This document shows, in pieces, positions 1 to 9,800 of a stretch of DNA of 22,117 nt (its first letter is position 1; the number at the start of each line of letters is the position of its first letter). A program made the translations under genes and the position numbers. Origin of the DNA: Triparma columacea (lineage: Eukaryota; Sar; Bolidophyceae; Parmales; Triparmaceae); NCBI GenBank assembly GCA_030267965.1, contig BRYA01000359.1, forward strand, positions 8,942-31,058, read 5' to 3'. The notes under the pieces are model-generated. The model had not been told where the DNA came from. It worked only from the letters and a program-made list of their open reading frames with translations, and ran no database searches.

Positions 1-1457
1 TACTCTCTCCTCATTCCCAGCGCCGTAACGTCGGCCTCAATTTCCTCACCCACCGTTTTGTTTGGGCTGTTTTTGTTCGGGCTATTTCTACTTGGGCTAA
101 TGTCCCTGTCCTCCCCTCCCCCCACGACAATCCCCCCCCCCCTCCCCCCCTCCCCCATCGGTAGTTTCAACCTCCCAGGTGTGCTCGCCGCCGCTGCCAG
201 CTGCGACGTTAGCCACTTACTACTGGCCCTACCCTCCTCCTCCATTTCCCTTAGGTCCGACTCCATTTTCCTGAGTTCTCCTTCCCCCCCCCCCCCGGAC
301 CCTACTACAGCTGAGCCCAAGAGGTTGCCCCTTAGGTTCTTGATGATTTCCTCTCTCTCCATCGCGCTCTTTTTGAGGATCTTCGCCCTCGCCTCCTCCC
401 CCGATTTCGCCGCTTCGTTAATTAGTATCTCGTCCACCTTCTTGCTCGTCGCCACAAGTTCGTTCCTCCTAGCGTTCCTCTCCATCTCCTCGTTATGCTC
501 CGCCAGCTGCGCCACCGCCAGGTCCTGCCTCTTCTTCTCAACCGCGTCCCTCAATGCCTTCTCCCTCCCAAACGCGTCCTTGGCCTTCTCCCGCCGGAGG
601 TCGGTATTACGGCGTTCCTCCTCTAGCCTCTGTACCTGCTCAGCGCTCTCGTAGGAGAGCGAGGCCGTGTAAGTCGGGAAGAGCCTCTCGATCTCAACGC
701 AGTGCCGAGACATGGCAGACGCGAGGTTGGAGTGGGTGGCAGAATTTACGGAGGTGGAGGGAGTTACTACCTTGAAGGTCGTCTTGGCGTTGTAGATGGA
801 GTTCAGGAGGGCCGTGTTCCTCTGTGAAGGGGAGGGGGGGGGGGGGGGGGTTAGCAATTGCCCATGCAGCAAGTGAGGGAGGTCGAAATAGCAATGTCAG
901 ATTCCCCATGCCTGTAGGCCCCTTCGCAAGCCTCCGCCTATCCTCGACGGCTCTCAATGAAACTCTGCTCCAACAGCCCTGCACAGTTGGCGTCTCCCAT
1001 CTTGTTCCCTTGCTCTATCCTTCTGTTGTCGCCCTTCACCTCCTCCTAATCCATCTCCGTCCTCCCGATCTCCCTAATTTGCCACTCCTTCCAATTAATG
1101 CCCCTCTCTCCCCCCTCTTTACCCCCCTCAGTCCCCCAGAGCCTCCTCCTCTTTGCATGACCCTTGAGCCATGTTCGAATGTTGGGGGCATAATCTCCTT
1201 TCGTGCGTTCTAATCTTTGCTTGTGTACTAACCTTTCTAGCTTCCTCGTTCTTCTCTTCAAACATCTTCCAGCTTCTTTGAATAACCTTCTGTTTCACCT
1301 CCTCAAGTTGCCCCAATGCATAGGCTCGGTTGTCTGACTTTAACTGTAAAATTGAACGCCGCTCTTTGAGGTGTTTACGGCGCGAGTCAACGTTGATGTA
1401 GTCAATGTTGGAGTAAAGTGGCGGGACTGAGGATACGTTACTTGATCGTACCTCCAT
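1..1457 (-). CDS. Charged coiled-coil protein, 5' part, runs off left edge
   Basis: I assembled two exons: 1457-1233 (75 codons, starting at a true ATG) and 821 to beyond base 1 (at least 273 codons, no stop). The donor is AG|GTTAGT at 1233/1232. The acceptor is TTCACAG at 822, preceded by a GCTAAC branch point and a 17-C tract; the intron is phase 0. The 348 visible residues are dominated by E, K, R, A and L with heptad-like spacing at about residues 120-255 (for example QVQRLEEERRNTDLRREKAK), so a long coiled coil is likely. A glycine-rich linker and an N/S/P/K-rich stretch (NSPNKNSPKNK) follow. The N-terminal third (RNTALLNSI, then SRHCVEIERLFPTY) loosely recalls small centrosomal coiled-coil families such as kizuna or CEP15, from memory and weakly. 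It is head-to-head with DRC10. Function is not assigned. A GTAAGT at 220-215 could end the exon earlier. Confidence 0.75.
822..1232 (-). other. Intron 1 of the left-edge coiled-coil gene (411 nt)
   Basis: This is the longest intron in the window. On the coding strand it runs from GTTAGT to CTTCACAG. Just before the acceptor, GCTAAC is followed directly by 17 C (plus-strand G run 834-850). The body is purine-rich with several G runs on the coding strand (about 1085-1145). Short reading frames on both strands here look random, and I see no nested gene. Confidence 0.8.
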
Positions 1458-1903
1458 ATTGATGCTTTGGAGAGGGGGTCTTCAAAACTGGACCTTGGAA
1501 ATCGGAGGAAAGCTCTCTCCTTGCCCTCCTTGTTCTTGGGAGGGATTTGGGAAGAAGTAACACCTCAAGCGGTAAATGAAATACTTCCATTCAAAACGTC
1601 GCCTCGCGTTTATGAAAATACCTCGTAGAGCGCACACACGCGACACCTCTATTTCACTGATTTCTTCATCTATCAACACCCTAAACCCATTCAAACGCCG
1701 CAAATACGCAACGTTTTTTCGGTTTGCCCTAGGGGAGACCGGACGTGCACCTTCCAGTATTTTTTCATCCAATGTTACTACCACCCGCGCTCTCCAAAGT
1801 TGTCCTTCCAAAATGCCCAAAAAATCAGAAAGAGGCCCCAACTAACAGCCAACACTCCCCCCCCCTCCCTCTACCCCTAAACAGCGCCCCTCCTTCCCTT
1901 ATT
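1458..1903. promoter_or_regulatory. Head-to-head intergenic region, putative bidirectional promoter
   Basis: 446 bp separate the divergent ATGs of the coiled-coil gene (1457, minus) and DRC10 (1904, plus). It must hold both 5' UTRs and both promoters. I see no clear TATA box and no convincing RFX X-box. A pyrimidine-rich stretch (about 1845-1900) lies just upstream of the DRC10 ATG. Two overlapping frames (1482-1841 minus, 1576-1845 plus) have no recognisable content and are treated as chance. Confidence 0.55.
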
Positions 1904-3488
1904 ATGCACAAGTTAACCTCCCTCGAGGCTCAGCGCGTAACGTCCGTCCTCGACGAGACCCTCGCCTCCCTGAACCTCCTAACCTTCATCCCCGAGGAAC
2001 CCACCCAGGCCATGCAGGACGAACTTATGAGCAGGCTGCAGGAGGCGGGGGCGAACAACGCGAACAGCTCCCTGGGCATGCTGTGGAAGCTAGAGGTGAG
2101 GATGGGGAGGGGAGGAGGGGGGGGGAGGACAAGGAGGAGAGGAGGAAACACCCCAACAGCCATCGGGAGAAGGGGGGGGGACATGGATAATGAAATGAAT
2201 ATGGGGTTTCGGGGGATTTATATGGTAGCAAGATGCTCTTGTAAAGTTGACTAACGCAGCTACTGTCGTTGGTTCCCTTCCGTTTGCACGGTTCGCTTGT
2301 CCCCCACAGAATAGCATCCGAATGTCCAAAGAGTCTGCCTTTGGTTCCTCCTTTGGCAACGAAAATAGCTTCGAGATCAGCGAGCAGCTCCACAACTCAA
2401 CGCGATCCCTCTGTCGCCTCCTCCGCAAGGACCCTGTCGCCATGGACATCCTGATGGAAGCTGGGGGGGAGAGGTCGGAGATGGTACTCAACTTCTGCGG
2501 ACTTGTGAGGGACTTGGAGGCCATCACGTTCAGGAGGCTTAGCACGACGGTTGAAGAGGAAGTGGCGGAGCGAGAGAAGCTTAAGGACTTGAGGGATAAG
2601 GAGAAGAGCTACGATAAGGAGAGAATTGAGCTGCAGGTGAGGACCCCAGAAACGTAGGATAGGAAGAGCAACGTAGCGTAGTACAGCCCGCTAACACAAC
2701 CGCTACTTCACCTCCGCAGTCAAACCTTGAGTTCCAGCGCGCTGAGAAGGACAAGGAGGTCGCCATGCTCGGTCAGACAATTTCCAAGCTCAAGGCGGAG
2801 CTTCACGACATAACCCGAACCAACGAGATCGAGGTTGCGAACATCGAGCAGACCGCGAAGGAGAACGTTGAGAATGCGCGCGCCAGCCACACAGTTCGCA
2901 GTGAACAGCTCAAGGAACAAACCCTCAAGCTTGAGGAGAGGTGAGTTAGAATGAGACAAACATTTTTGGCACAAGTTGTTGATCGCTATAGCAGTATTTC
3001 AAGCGTCGGAAGGCACCTTAAATAAAGACCTAACCCATCGACCCAAACACTTCCCCTCGACGCTTCGTTCGTCGGCGCGTAGCATCAAGAACCTCTGCGG
3101 GAACAACGCAGAGACCGAGAAGGTACTAAGGAAGAAGAAGAATAAATTCGAGACGGACTTGGGTAACCTCATCGCCAAGTACGACGCTGACATGAGCGAG
3201 AAGCAGGCGATGATCGATGAGATGGGTCAAAAGTACAGCAAAGAGAAGGCAGAGTTCTTGGAGCTCCAGGAGCACTTTGACCGTGTTGACGCCAACTCAG
3301 CGACAGCTGAGACGGAGAGGAAGATCCTCGCTGAGACAGCCGCGATAAACGCGGCAGCCGATAAGATGCTGGCCGATGCGGCGGCTCACGTGCAGAAGCT
3401 TGTCAGAGGGATGTTTGACAGGGTCATTGTGGCTAAACTAAAGAAAAAGAAGGGCGGCAAGAAGGGGAAAAAGGGGAAAAAGAAGTGA
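1904..3488 (+). CDS. DRC10: Dynein regulatory complex subunit 10 (IQCD/DRC10)
   Basis: Four exons join in frame: 1904-2095, 2310-2636, 2720-2940 and 3083-3488 (intron phases 0, 0, 2), giving 381 residues. The introns are GTGAG...CAG or TAG and contain GACTAACGC, GCTAACAC and CCTAACCC. Family matches, from memory of human IQCD: an N-terminal block SLEAQRVTSVLDETLASLNL (residues 5-24), a central coiled coil, the diagnostic block LRKKKNKFETDLGNLIAKYD then ADMSEKQ (about 262-288), a single IQ motif VQKLVRGMFDR (350-360; bases 3390-3422) with V replacing the usual I, and a lysine/glycine-rich tail. DRC10 is a subunit of the nexin-dynein regulatory complex, which links outer doublets and tunes dynein activity; IQ motifs bind calmodulin or similar EF-hand proteins. 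The paralogue DRC9/IQCG is the main alternative, but the N-terminal block favours DRC10. The first intron is G-rich. Confidence 0.9.
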
Positions 3489-3628
3489 CCTCTTTAACTA
3501 AATCTCTGTACCATTGGTGTATTCGTTTTGATAGCTTATCTTTTTATTATAGATGGGGGTGTGCAAAGGACACTGATATTAAGTTCCCACACATCACACT
3601 TCATGTTCTGTTTTTGTGTTATGCAATT
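3489..3628. other. Convergent 3' intergenic gap with candidate poly(A) signal
   Basis: Only 140 bp separate the DRC10 stop (plus) from the stop of the minus-strand gene at 3629, so the two 3' UTRs probably lie close together or overlap. On the minus strand AATAAA occurs at 3548-3543, about 80 nt after that gene's stop. No AATAAA is seen on the plus strand. Whether this lineage uses AATAAA is not known from the sequence. Confidence 0.4.
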
Positions 3629-6035
3629 TTACGCGTCCCCGACGACCTCCTGCGACAGCTCGCTCATGCTCTGTGCTCCGAAGCCGAGGGCCATGACAGC
3701 CGCCGCCGCGTGGTCTGCGGTTACGTGGTCTTCGGTTGTGTCGATGGGCTCTCTTCTCTTGCCTGATCTATTCCCCCCGACCATTTGGGCGACTGGGGGC
3801 ACGTTGACGGGAGAGGGGGGTACGTAACTATAGGCCAAGGTGACGGCGACGGGTTTTTTGGAGGAGCTGTAGGAGGAGCTGGAAGAAGTTGACGAAACAG
3901 ACGCGGAAGAGGCTACTTTGCTTCTCGATCTCTTGGAAGTAGTTTTGCTGCTGCTAGCCATACCGATAGGCTCTGGGTCGACATGGGGGGCTGATCTTTT
4001 CTTTGACTTGGACTTGGACTTGGGAACAGGCATCCCGGTAGAGGTGCTAGCCCCGACGACCTGCGACACAGCCTCCCTCGCGTACGCTACGAGCTCAAGT
4101 TGGTTGCTGGATTTCTTGTGCTGGTTCTTGAGGACGGTCTTGAGTCTTTTCTTGGCGTTCTGGATGTGGGTCTTGAAGAAGCAACGTATTCTGTCTCGGA
4201 TCTTCTTGTCATCAAACACCGCGGGGTCGAATTCCCAGCCGTTTTGGGTGGCAGCGAGCCTGCAGGAAAGGGTTGTGTTAAGGTGTTAGATTTGTGTGCA
4301 GAGTGAAGCGAGCATCACACACGTCCTCGTAATGGTTGCGTTTCGATTTTACTCGTTCCGATTCTTACCTGATGTCCTGGACGAGCCTATTGTTAAACTG
4401 CTGCTGCTCCTTGGACTGTCTCTTGGCGGTACTCAGCTCGTAGTACTCGTCCATCGAGGCCCTCAGAACCTTCTCCAGCGCCGGATAATTCCCCCAGAAA
4501 AATCCGTCCGTAATGATTCCCGGCTTCGGGTCATGCATGGCCATTCTCGGGTTGTCCCTGCTCAGGGCCATGTCGAGGAGGAGGTGCTTCTTGGCCCTGT
4601 GGTCCTTGAGTGCGAGCTCGAGCACGTTGTGATCAGAGGCGGAGCGAAGAATGTCGTTGGGGACGAGCTCACTGCCTGCGGGGGGCTCGGCGCTAGTGAT
4701 GTACTGCGATAAGCGAAAGAGAGATTGGGATGATGAGTGAGATTTTGGGTGCGGTACGACCGGGTCCCGAAAGGTTTTGTGCTATGTCGACCTTATACTT
4801 CATCTCTCCGCTCCCTCCCTCTCACCTTCTTGGCCTTCGCTGTCCCTGATCCCGCCAGTCCAGTCGGGTTCTTTCCCACCCCTTTCCCCTTCCTGCTTCT
4901 CGGGGGTGGCGCCTGCCTGGGCGGCCTCGGTAGTCCAGGCGGCACCCCCGCGTAAATAGCAGGGATCTGAGAGCCTGGGTAGCTAGGTTCAGAGTAGTTG
5001 GGGGCATGGGTGTCCCAGGCACGACTGTCATAAGTCGGATTGGGGCCGTCATAGGCGGCGTAGGAACTGGAGAAGTTCTGGAGGGTTGTGTCGCCGGTGA
5101 TGGACTCGTTGCAGTAGAGGTCACCGGCCCTGATGCGTTCCTCCTCCACGTTGTCCGCGGCCTGGAGCATCGCGTTGATGGAGTCGAGGCACATGGCCTT
5201 GTCATGGATGGGGGTCTGGCGGGTGCTTGCAATGAGGTCCTGCTCGGCGCCACCGCCGACATCGACCTTTATGGGCGTCTCACATAGGTCGGAGGTCTCA
5301 GCGGCGGCGGTGGCGGCGATGGCGGCAGTCGTGGTGTTCCTCCTGCTTCGACGGCGTTGCGCTTCAAGCGGGATGGTAGCGGTGAGGGTGGCTTTCGCAG
5401 GCGAAGTAGCAGTAGCGGTAGTGATAGCTTGAACCTCCTTGTCGACGGCAGCGTTCGATGGAGACAGTGGGCCGCCAGCTTCCCCACCAGCTTCATCAGC
5501 GTAGTGTTCAAGCTGCCATGAGGGGAGCGACGAGCGAGGGTGAAAGTAGGGTTGGGATAGCGTGTTAGAATTCTGTGCCTTCGCGAGGGTGCTTCACTCC
5601 TCATCCTCCTCTCTCCTCTCCTCAACTCCACCCAACCTCCCTCACCTGGCTCATGTTCAGACTCTGCTGTGACAGCTGCGTATGTTCGTCGACATCATTC
5701 GCGTGACCAGATTCGTAGGGCTCGTCGGTATGCTCATCTGCTGCAACTTGGGATAGAATGCCATTGTCCAAATGCTCTGAGAGGTGATGAAATTATCGAG
5801 ATGAAATCGGGGACAAAAATAGGAAGAGGAAGGGTGTTAGGGAGGAATACAATATCGACGTGGGTGCATTGTATCAACATTGTCATACTGATGCGATATA
5901 AGATCCCTCAACGCCCTAGAAATCACAAAAATCAACCCCAAGCAATATTCGAACACGAGAATTCCATCCTACAATTTACTCACCATCGTCGACCAAAGCA
6001 ACATCCTCATCGGTGTTAGTTGAAACAAAAGACAT
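3629..6035 (-). CDS. Conserved protein of unknown function, probably nuclear (611 aa)
   Basis: Five exons join in frame: 6035-5984, 5776-5646, 5512-4826, 4703-4369 and 4259-3629. Intron phases are 1, 0, 0, 2. Three of four introns carry CTAACAC, and every donor is GTGAG or GTAAG. The start is [17 protein letters not shown]. Residues 1-290 are low-complexity and acidic, then Ala/Thr-rich, then Pro/Tyr-rich. A compact conserved-looking domain spans about 357-455: [44 protein letters not shown] and [20 protein letters not shown]. It is spread over exons 4 and 5, and the strong amphipathic fold across the intron supports the join. The C-terminal tail is Ser/Lys-rich with basic clusters ([10 protein letters not shown]) typical of nuclear localisation. 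I recall similar blocks in uncharacterised diatom and oomycete proteins but no function. It is in tandem with, and downstream of, the dynein gene. Function not assigned. Confidence 0.85.
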
Positions 6036-6394
6036 ATAGCTATTAAGAAACGGGATTTAATGCGCTTCAAGATGAAGAAGGTCTCTCAATTAAGTCAAGG
6101 AGTGAAAAACTAGTTAGGAACTGCTGGAGGGAGTGGAGTCCCTCCACTAAGACTGCTGGGGCAAGAATGAGAATTGTGGGCATCAGTTCCTCAGATTCCT
6201 GTTTGGGTTTGCTTGTTTCGTTTTCGCCAAGATGTTTGGCACCAAGCCGGCATAATCACACAGATAATACACAACGTACAGTTTGAACATCACGATGTTT
6301 CTCATAAATCGTGATTCAGCTCTCCACACCCATGGCCCGGACTCGCCAGCAATGTCAACTTAATTGGCAAAATACAACCTCATTGTAATTGTAC
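6036..6394. promoter_or_regulatory. Upstream region of the 3629-6035 gene
   Basis: This is the 5' flank of the minus-strand gene starting at 6035. It looks less GC-rich than the genes, with stop codons in all frames. Apart from the inverted repeat at 6125-6146 I see no recognisable element. The promoter is inferred from position only. Confidence 0.35.
6125..6146. repeat. Perfect 8-bp inverted repeat with 6-nt loop
   Basis: TGGAGGGA (6125-6132) is mirrored by TCCCTCCA (6139-6146). A second, mutually exclusive hairpin overlaps it: AGTGGAG (6132-6138) with CTCCACT (6142-6148) around a 3-nt loop. It lies about 90 bp upstream of the ATG at 6035. Role unknown; it may be chance. Confidence 0.5.
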
Positions 6395-6668
6395 TCTCAA
6401 GGACCCAACCTCCAGTGGTCTTCAACAACGTCGTCTCATCGACAACAATCATCTCAAGGACCCAACCTCCAGTGGTCTTCAACAACGTCGTCTCCTCGAC
6501 AGCAATCATCTCAAGGACCCACCTCCAGTGGTCTTCAACAACGTCGTCTCATCGACGACAATCATCTCAAGGACCCATCCTCCAGTGGTCTTCAACAACG
6601 TCGTCTCCTCGACAACAATCATCTGAAGGACCCATCCTCCAGTGGTCTTCAACAACATCTCATCATCA
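6395..6668. repeat. 57-bp minisatellite, about 4.8 copies
   Basis: Units start at 6395, 6452, 6509, 6565 and 6622, so the period is 57 bp except for copy 3 (56 bp, one base lost). Each unit opens with TCTCAAGGACCC and contains CCAGTGGTCTTCAACAAC. Copies 1 and 3 read CTCATCGAC while copies 2 and 4 read CTCCTCGAC, pointing to a 114-bp higher-order unit. The last copy is truncated. The array sits between the dynein 3' end and the 5' flank of the next gene. It is open in several frames because the unit lacks stops; the one-base loss breaks frame, which argues against coding. Confidence 0.9.
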
Positions 6669-6866
6669 AGAATCTGTGTTTTTGCCCCCTTCATTTCCAA
6701 TTATGAAGGGTTAACCTAAAGGTTTCTCAGATTGTTTTCCTAACATCTCAATTTTACGACTTCGATTTGCACAGTTACGTGTCATTTACAACACAATTTC
6801 AACTTGTAAACCCATATTTTGTCTAATAACCTATTTGTTCCCTCTCTTATTTATTTATTTCCCAAC
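6669..6866. other. 3' flank of the dynein gene
   Basis: AT-rich, non-coding DNA downstream of the dynein stop codon (6869-6867, minus). Apart from the AATAAA cluster beside the stop I see no feature in it. Confidence 0.5.
6847..6860 (-). terminator. Overlapping AATAAA poly(A)-signal candidates after dynein stop
   Basis: On the minus strand the sequence just past the TAA stop reads AAATAAATAAATAA. It gives AATAAA at 6859-6854 and 6855-6850, starting about 8 nt after the stop. If used, the dynein mRNA would have a very short 3' UTR. It could also be simple AT-rich sequence. Confidence 0.4.
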
Positions 6867-9800
6867 TTACACACTCGTGCTTAACAAGAGTGCTACTCCC
6901 CTCTTGACCCAGAACTCGCTGGACTTACTTCCGCATTTCAAGTCAACCGTAATGACGTAACTGGGCCTCTCCCTACTACCCGTCCTAACGGGGTACATGT
7001 AGACGGGACAGTTGTAGCTGTTCTTGGTGCTCTTTTTCTTACCGTCGCTTGGCTTGAAGTGGATGATGGGCATGTTGCTCGTCAACTCCATAGGAAGAGG
7101 CTCGCTCAAGCAGGCCCCTCCTCCGTCCCACTTCGCGCCCTCCAGGAACATGCCAGAAATGTAGGCCCCCTCCTTGGCCCCGGTCTGGAAATCCTCCGCC
7201 GCCTGGGTCATGATGGGGAACTCCCAACTCAACGTATCGATGGCAATGCCGTTCTTCCTGGCGGTCGTTTGCAACAGCGCAGTCAAGAAGCCGGTGGGGT
7301 AAGTGAAGCCCGCCAGCCAGAACACCTTGGGCAACTCTTTGTCGATCCAGTTTGCGATCTGTTTGGTCCTCTCCACCAGGTCCCTCATCCAGCTCGCCAG
7401 TCCCTTCGTACTAGGATAAGCAACATGCCAACTCGAGGGCACGCTGAATTCCAGCATGCTGTTCATGGTTGCCTCAAGCGCCGGTGTCACCACTACCAAC
7501 CCCAGCGTGGCCTTCTCCACATCAACCATGGCCTTGGCCAGCCTAAGCAACAGCACGTTGTACCTCTCTACCTCCTGGTACAAGACAGTCTTCAAGGCAT
7601 CTGGGTCTCCTCTTGAGCTCATGCTCTTCTTGATGCTCTTCAAGTTGAAGGGCTTCGGCACCGAATCCTTCATTCCCTTGACCTGCTTACTCAACTTCTG
7701 CATCGGGGTCTCTGCTCCTTCCACTATCACCTTGGGCTGCAAACTGATGATAGTACCCAGCAAGTCCGCCGTGTCCTCAATCTGGCTGCTGATATCGGCG
7801 TTGGGGTGTTGCCCGAAGGCTGCGGGGTGGTCGCTACTTGGAAGCGTCTTGATGTAGTCCTTGTAGCTCTTCAAGTCGCCGTCGCTAGGCACATAGTAGT
7901 CAGGCAACTCGCTCAGGGGGTAGTTCTCCATCGCGATAGTATCCGGGCAGATGAATTGGTGCATGTACGTGTTCACCAGCCTCCTGTCCCAGTCGTCCGT
8001 CACCCTACCTCCGTAGTTAGCGTCACTGATCAAGTACCTCATGGCATCAAACGGTGTCACGTCGGGGTATTCGTCCAAGAAGACGATGATGAGATCGTGG
8101 CAGATCAAGTAATCGCTCTCGTTGAATTCGTAAGGGATGTTGAAGCCGAGCGCTTTGAATTTCCTCCTCTCTAGCAAACTTGCGTGGAACCAAGACAAGG
8201 CAAAGATGAGCTTCTTGTACTTGAACTGCTGTCCACATTCGGCGAATTTTTCATCGCTGATCAAGTTGTAAAGCTTCAACATGTTGCTCCTCAAGCCCCT
8301 TGGGGGCTCCGTCGTCATCTTGACTCCCCTCTGCAACAGGGTGATGGGGAACTGGGGGTTTGGACTACTGCTCAACCACAACCTAAAGTTGGGGTGAATC
8401 TTCCCGTTCGTATCTTCATCACAGTAAGCCTCGACCGCCTTTTCCAGTTGCGGCATCCAACTCAACATCAGATGGCAATTCGCCAACAACGTCCAAGTTC
8501 CCATCTTCAACCCCTCCTTCATGACCCTCATCGCCACAGGAGCCTGGCCCTGGCCCAGCGCAACCTGCTCAATCTTAGTACCCTTACTATCAGCCAGCTG
8601 TTGGACGCTCGCAGTAGGGTCCACTCCGGGGCTGAGAACGAAAATCAATGGAGTCTTGTTGGTACTGCTCTTGAAGATCTCTCCCAGATCGAAGGGAGGA
8701 GGATCGGCATAGTCGGCGCCCATGTTATTTCCCACGAAGATGCTCGCCGCGAACAAAACCCTGTCCGCCCTCAGGCTTCTCAACACGCACATCTGCTGGA
8801 GCTCCGTCAGTTTGTTGTCCCAGTCTCCAGGCAAGGGCTCCTTCTCCGGGGCAGCGCTCATGTACCAGGCCTTCCATTCCCTCTGGCTCTGTTCGACGCT
8901 GCTGACCAACCCGCTGAACGGACCGAGCTGCTCGAGCTCGCACAAATTGTCCCAGCTCGCCTCGTCGATCCAATTCGTAGGGTTTGTCTTCTGGTCGCTC
9001 CGGTCAACGACGACGCCTCCAAAACAGAAGAAGTCGAACTCGCTTTGAGGGACCTTGTTGTCCCTCTGCATGATCTTGATACACAGCTGGAAGCTGAACA
9101 AAAGCTTGTGCCTCTCGAACAAACCCACGCAAGTTGTCCTGTACACCTGCAACGTGTGGTGAGCGTTGATAACCTCGACCCTGTCCTTCACGTTCATCTG
9201 TCCATGGGCCTTCTTGCTGTCTTGGATACTCTTGTTGAATAATTCAACGTAAGCGTCCAGGCTGAACTGATACATGGGATCCACTCTAGCCATATCGTTA
9301 AGGACAAAGTAGGCGATGCTGCTCCTGATGGCCGCGGCCCTGTATCCCTCACGAGCAGCGTCGATCTTGATCTCGGTCTCCTCGGCGACCTTGAGCTGGG
9401 TGTTGACCTCCCTTGAAGTCTCCTTCGAGACCTCGAGAGTATCGACAAGCTCAATGTCGTCAAGGAGGCTCCCAGTACTCTCGCTCAACAACCTCAGAAT
9501 CTCGTCCTCCAAATCCACCAGCTTCCTCTTGCCTTGGGCGACGCGCAAGGTGAGCTCGCTCTTCTGCTCCTCCAACGTGGGCTCCTCCTGGTGCACTACC
9601 GTTCCCAGCAACTGGGCCTCGAGACCCTGCTGTTTCACGGCGAAGTTGACAACCGTTGTCTTCGTCGACACCTCTGGCGTGTAGTGGGGGTTGCCCATCT
9701 TCGTGGTGATGTACAGCTTGAAGTCCTCGCTGTAATCAAGCTCCTTGTCTCCAAGCTTGATGATGGACCTGTTCCCGACCTTCTTGATGGCCTTGCTCAA

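Noticed and set aside
215..221. GTAAGT donor inside the left-edge coding exon
   Set aside because: Kept as an alternative only: the frame continues without a stop to the window edge, and the CTAAC plus AG that follow are too close to form an intron.
58..654. Plus-strand 198-aa frame, Ser/Leu/Pro-rich
   Set aside because: It is the antisense of the coiled-coil exon on the minus strand, which is open over the whole interval, is charged and heptad-like, and splices in frame to 1457-1233.
1482..1841. Minus-strand 119-aa frame between the divergent genes
   Set aside because: It overlaps another chance frame on the plus strand, has no recognisable motif, and lies in the expected promoter/5' UTR region. 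A small gene cannot be fully excluded.
2856..2974. Minus-strand 84-aa frame 2720-2974 opposite DRC10 exon 3
   Set aside because: Antisense of the DRC10 coiled coil; the plus-strand exon joins in frame on both sides and matches the family.
5269..5631. Minus-strand 120-aa Arg/Pro-rich frame
   Set aside because: It is out of frame with the 5512-4826 exon and crosses the intron 5513-5645, which has a good donor, a TTCTAAC branch site and a CAG acceptor.
6395..6668. CRISPR-like array
   Set aside because: The units are contiguous 57-bp tandem repeats with no spacers, in a clearly intron-bearing eukaryotic sequence.
6364..6714. Plus-strand frames through the tandem repeat (116 and 105 aa)
   Set aside because: The repeat unit has no stops in several frames, and the one-base loss in copy 3 shifts the predicted peptide from one repeat reading to another, as expected of non-coding DNA.
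8184..9242. Plus-strand 352-aa frame opposite the dynein motor
   Set aside because: Antisense shadow of a conserved dynein exon; composition follows reversed dynein codons and no domain is visible. The same applies to plus-strand frames at 9534-10331, 13281-14111, 15054-15722 and 17289-17918.
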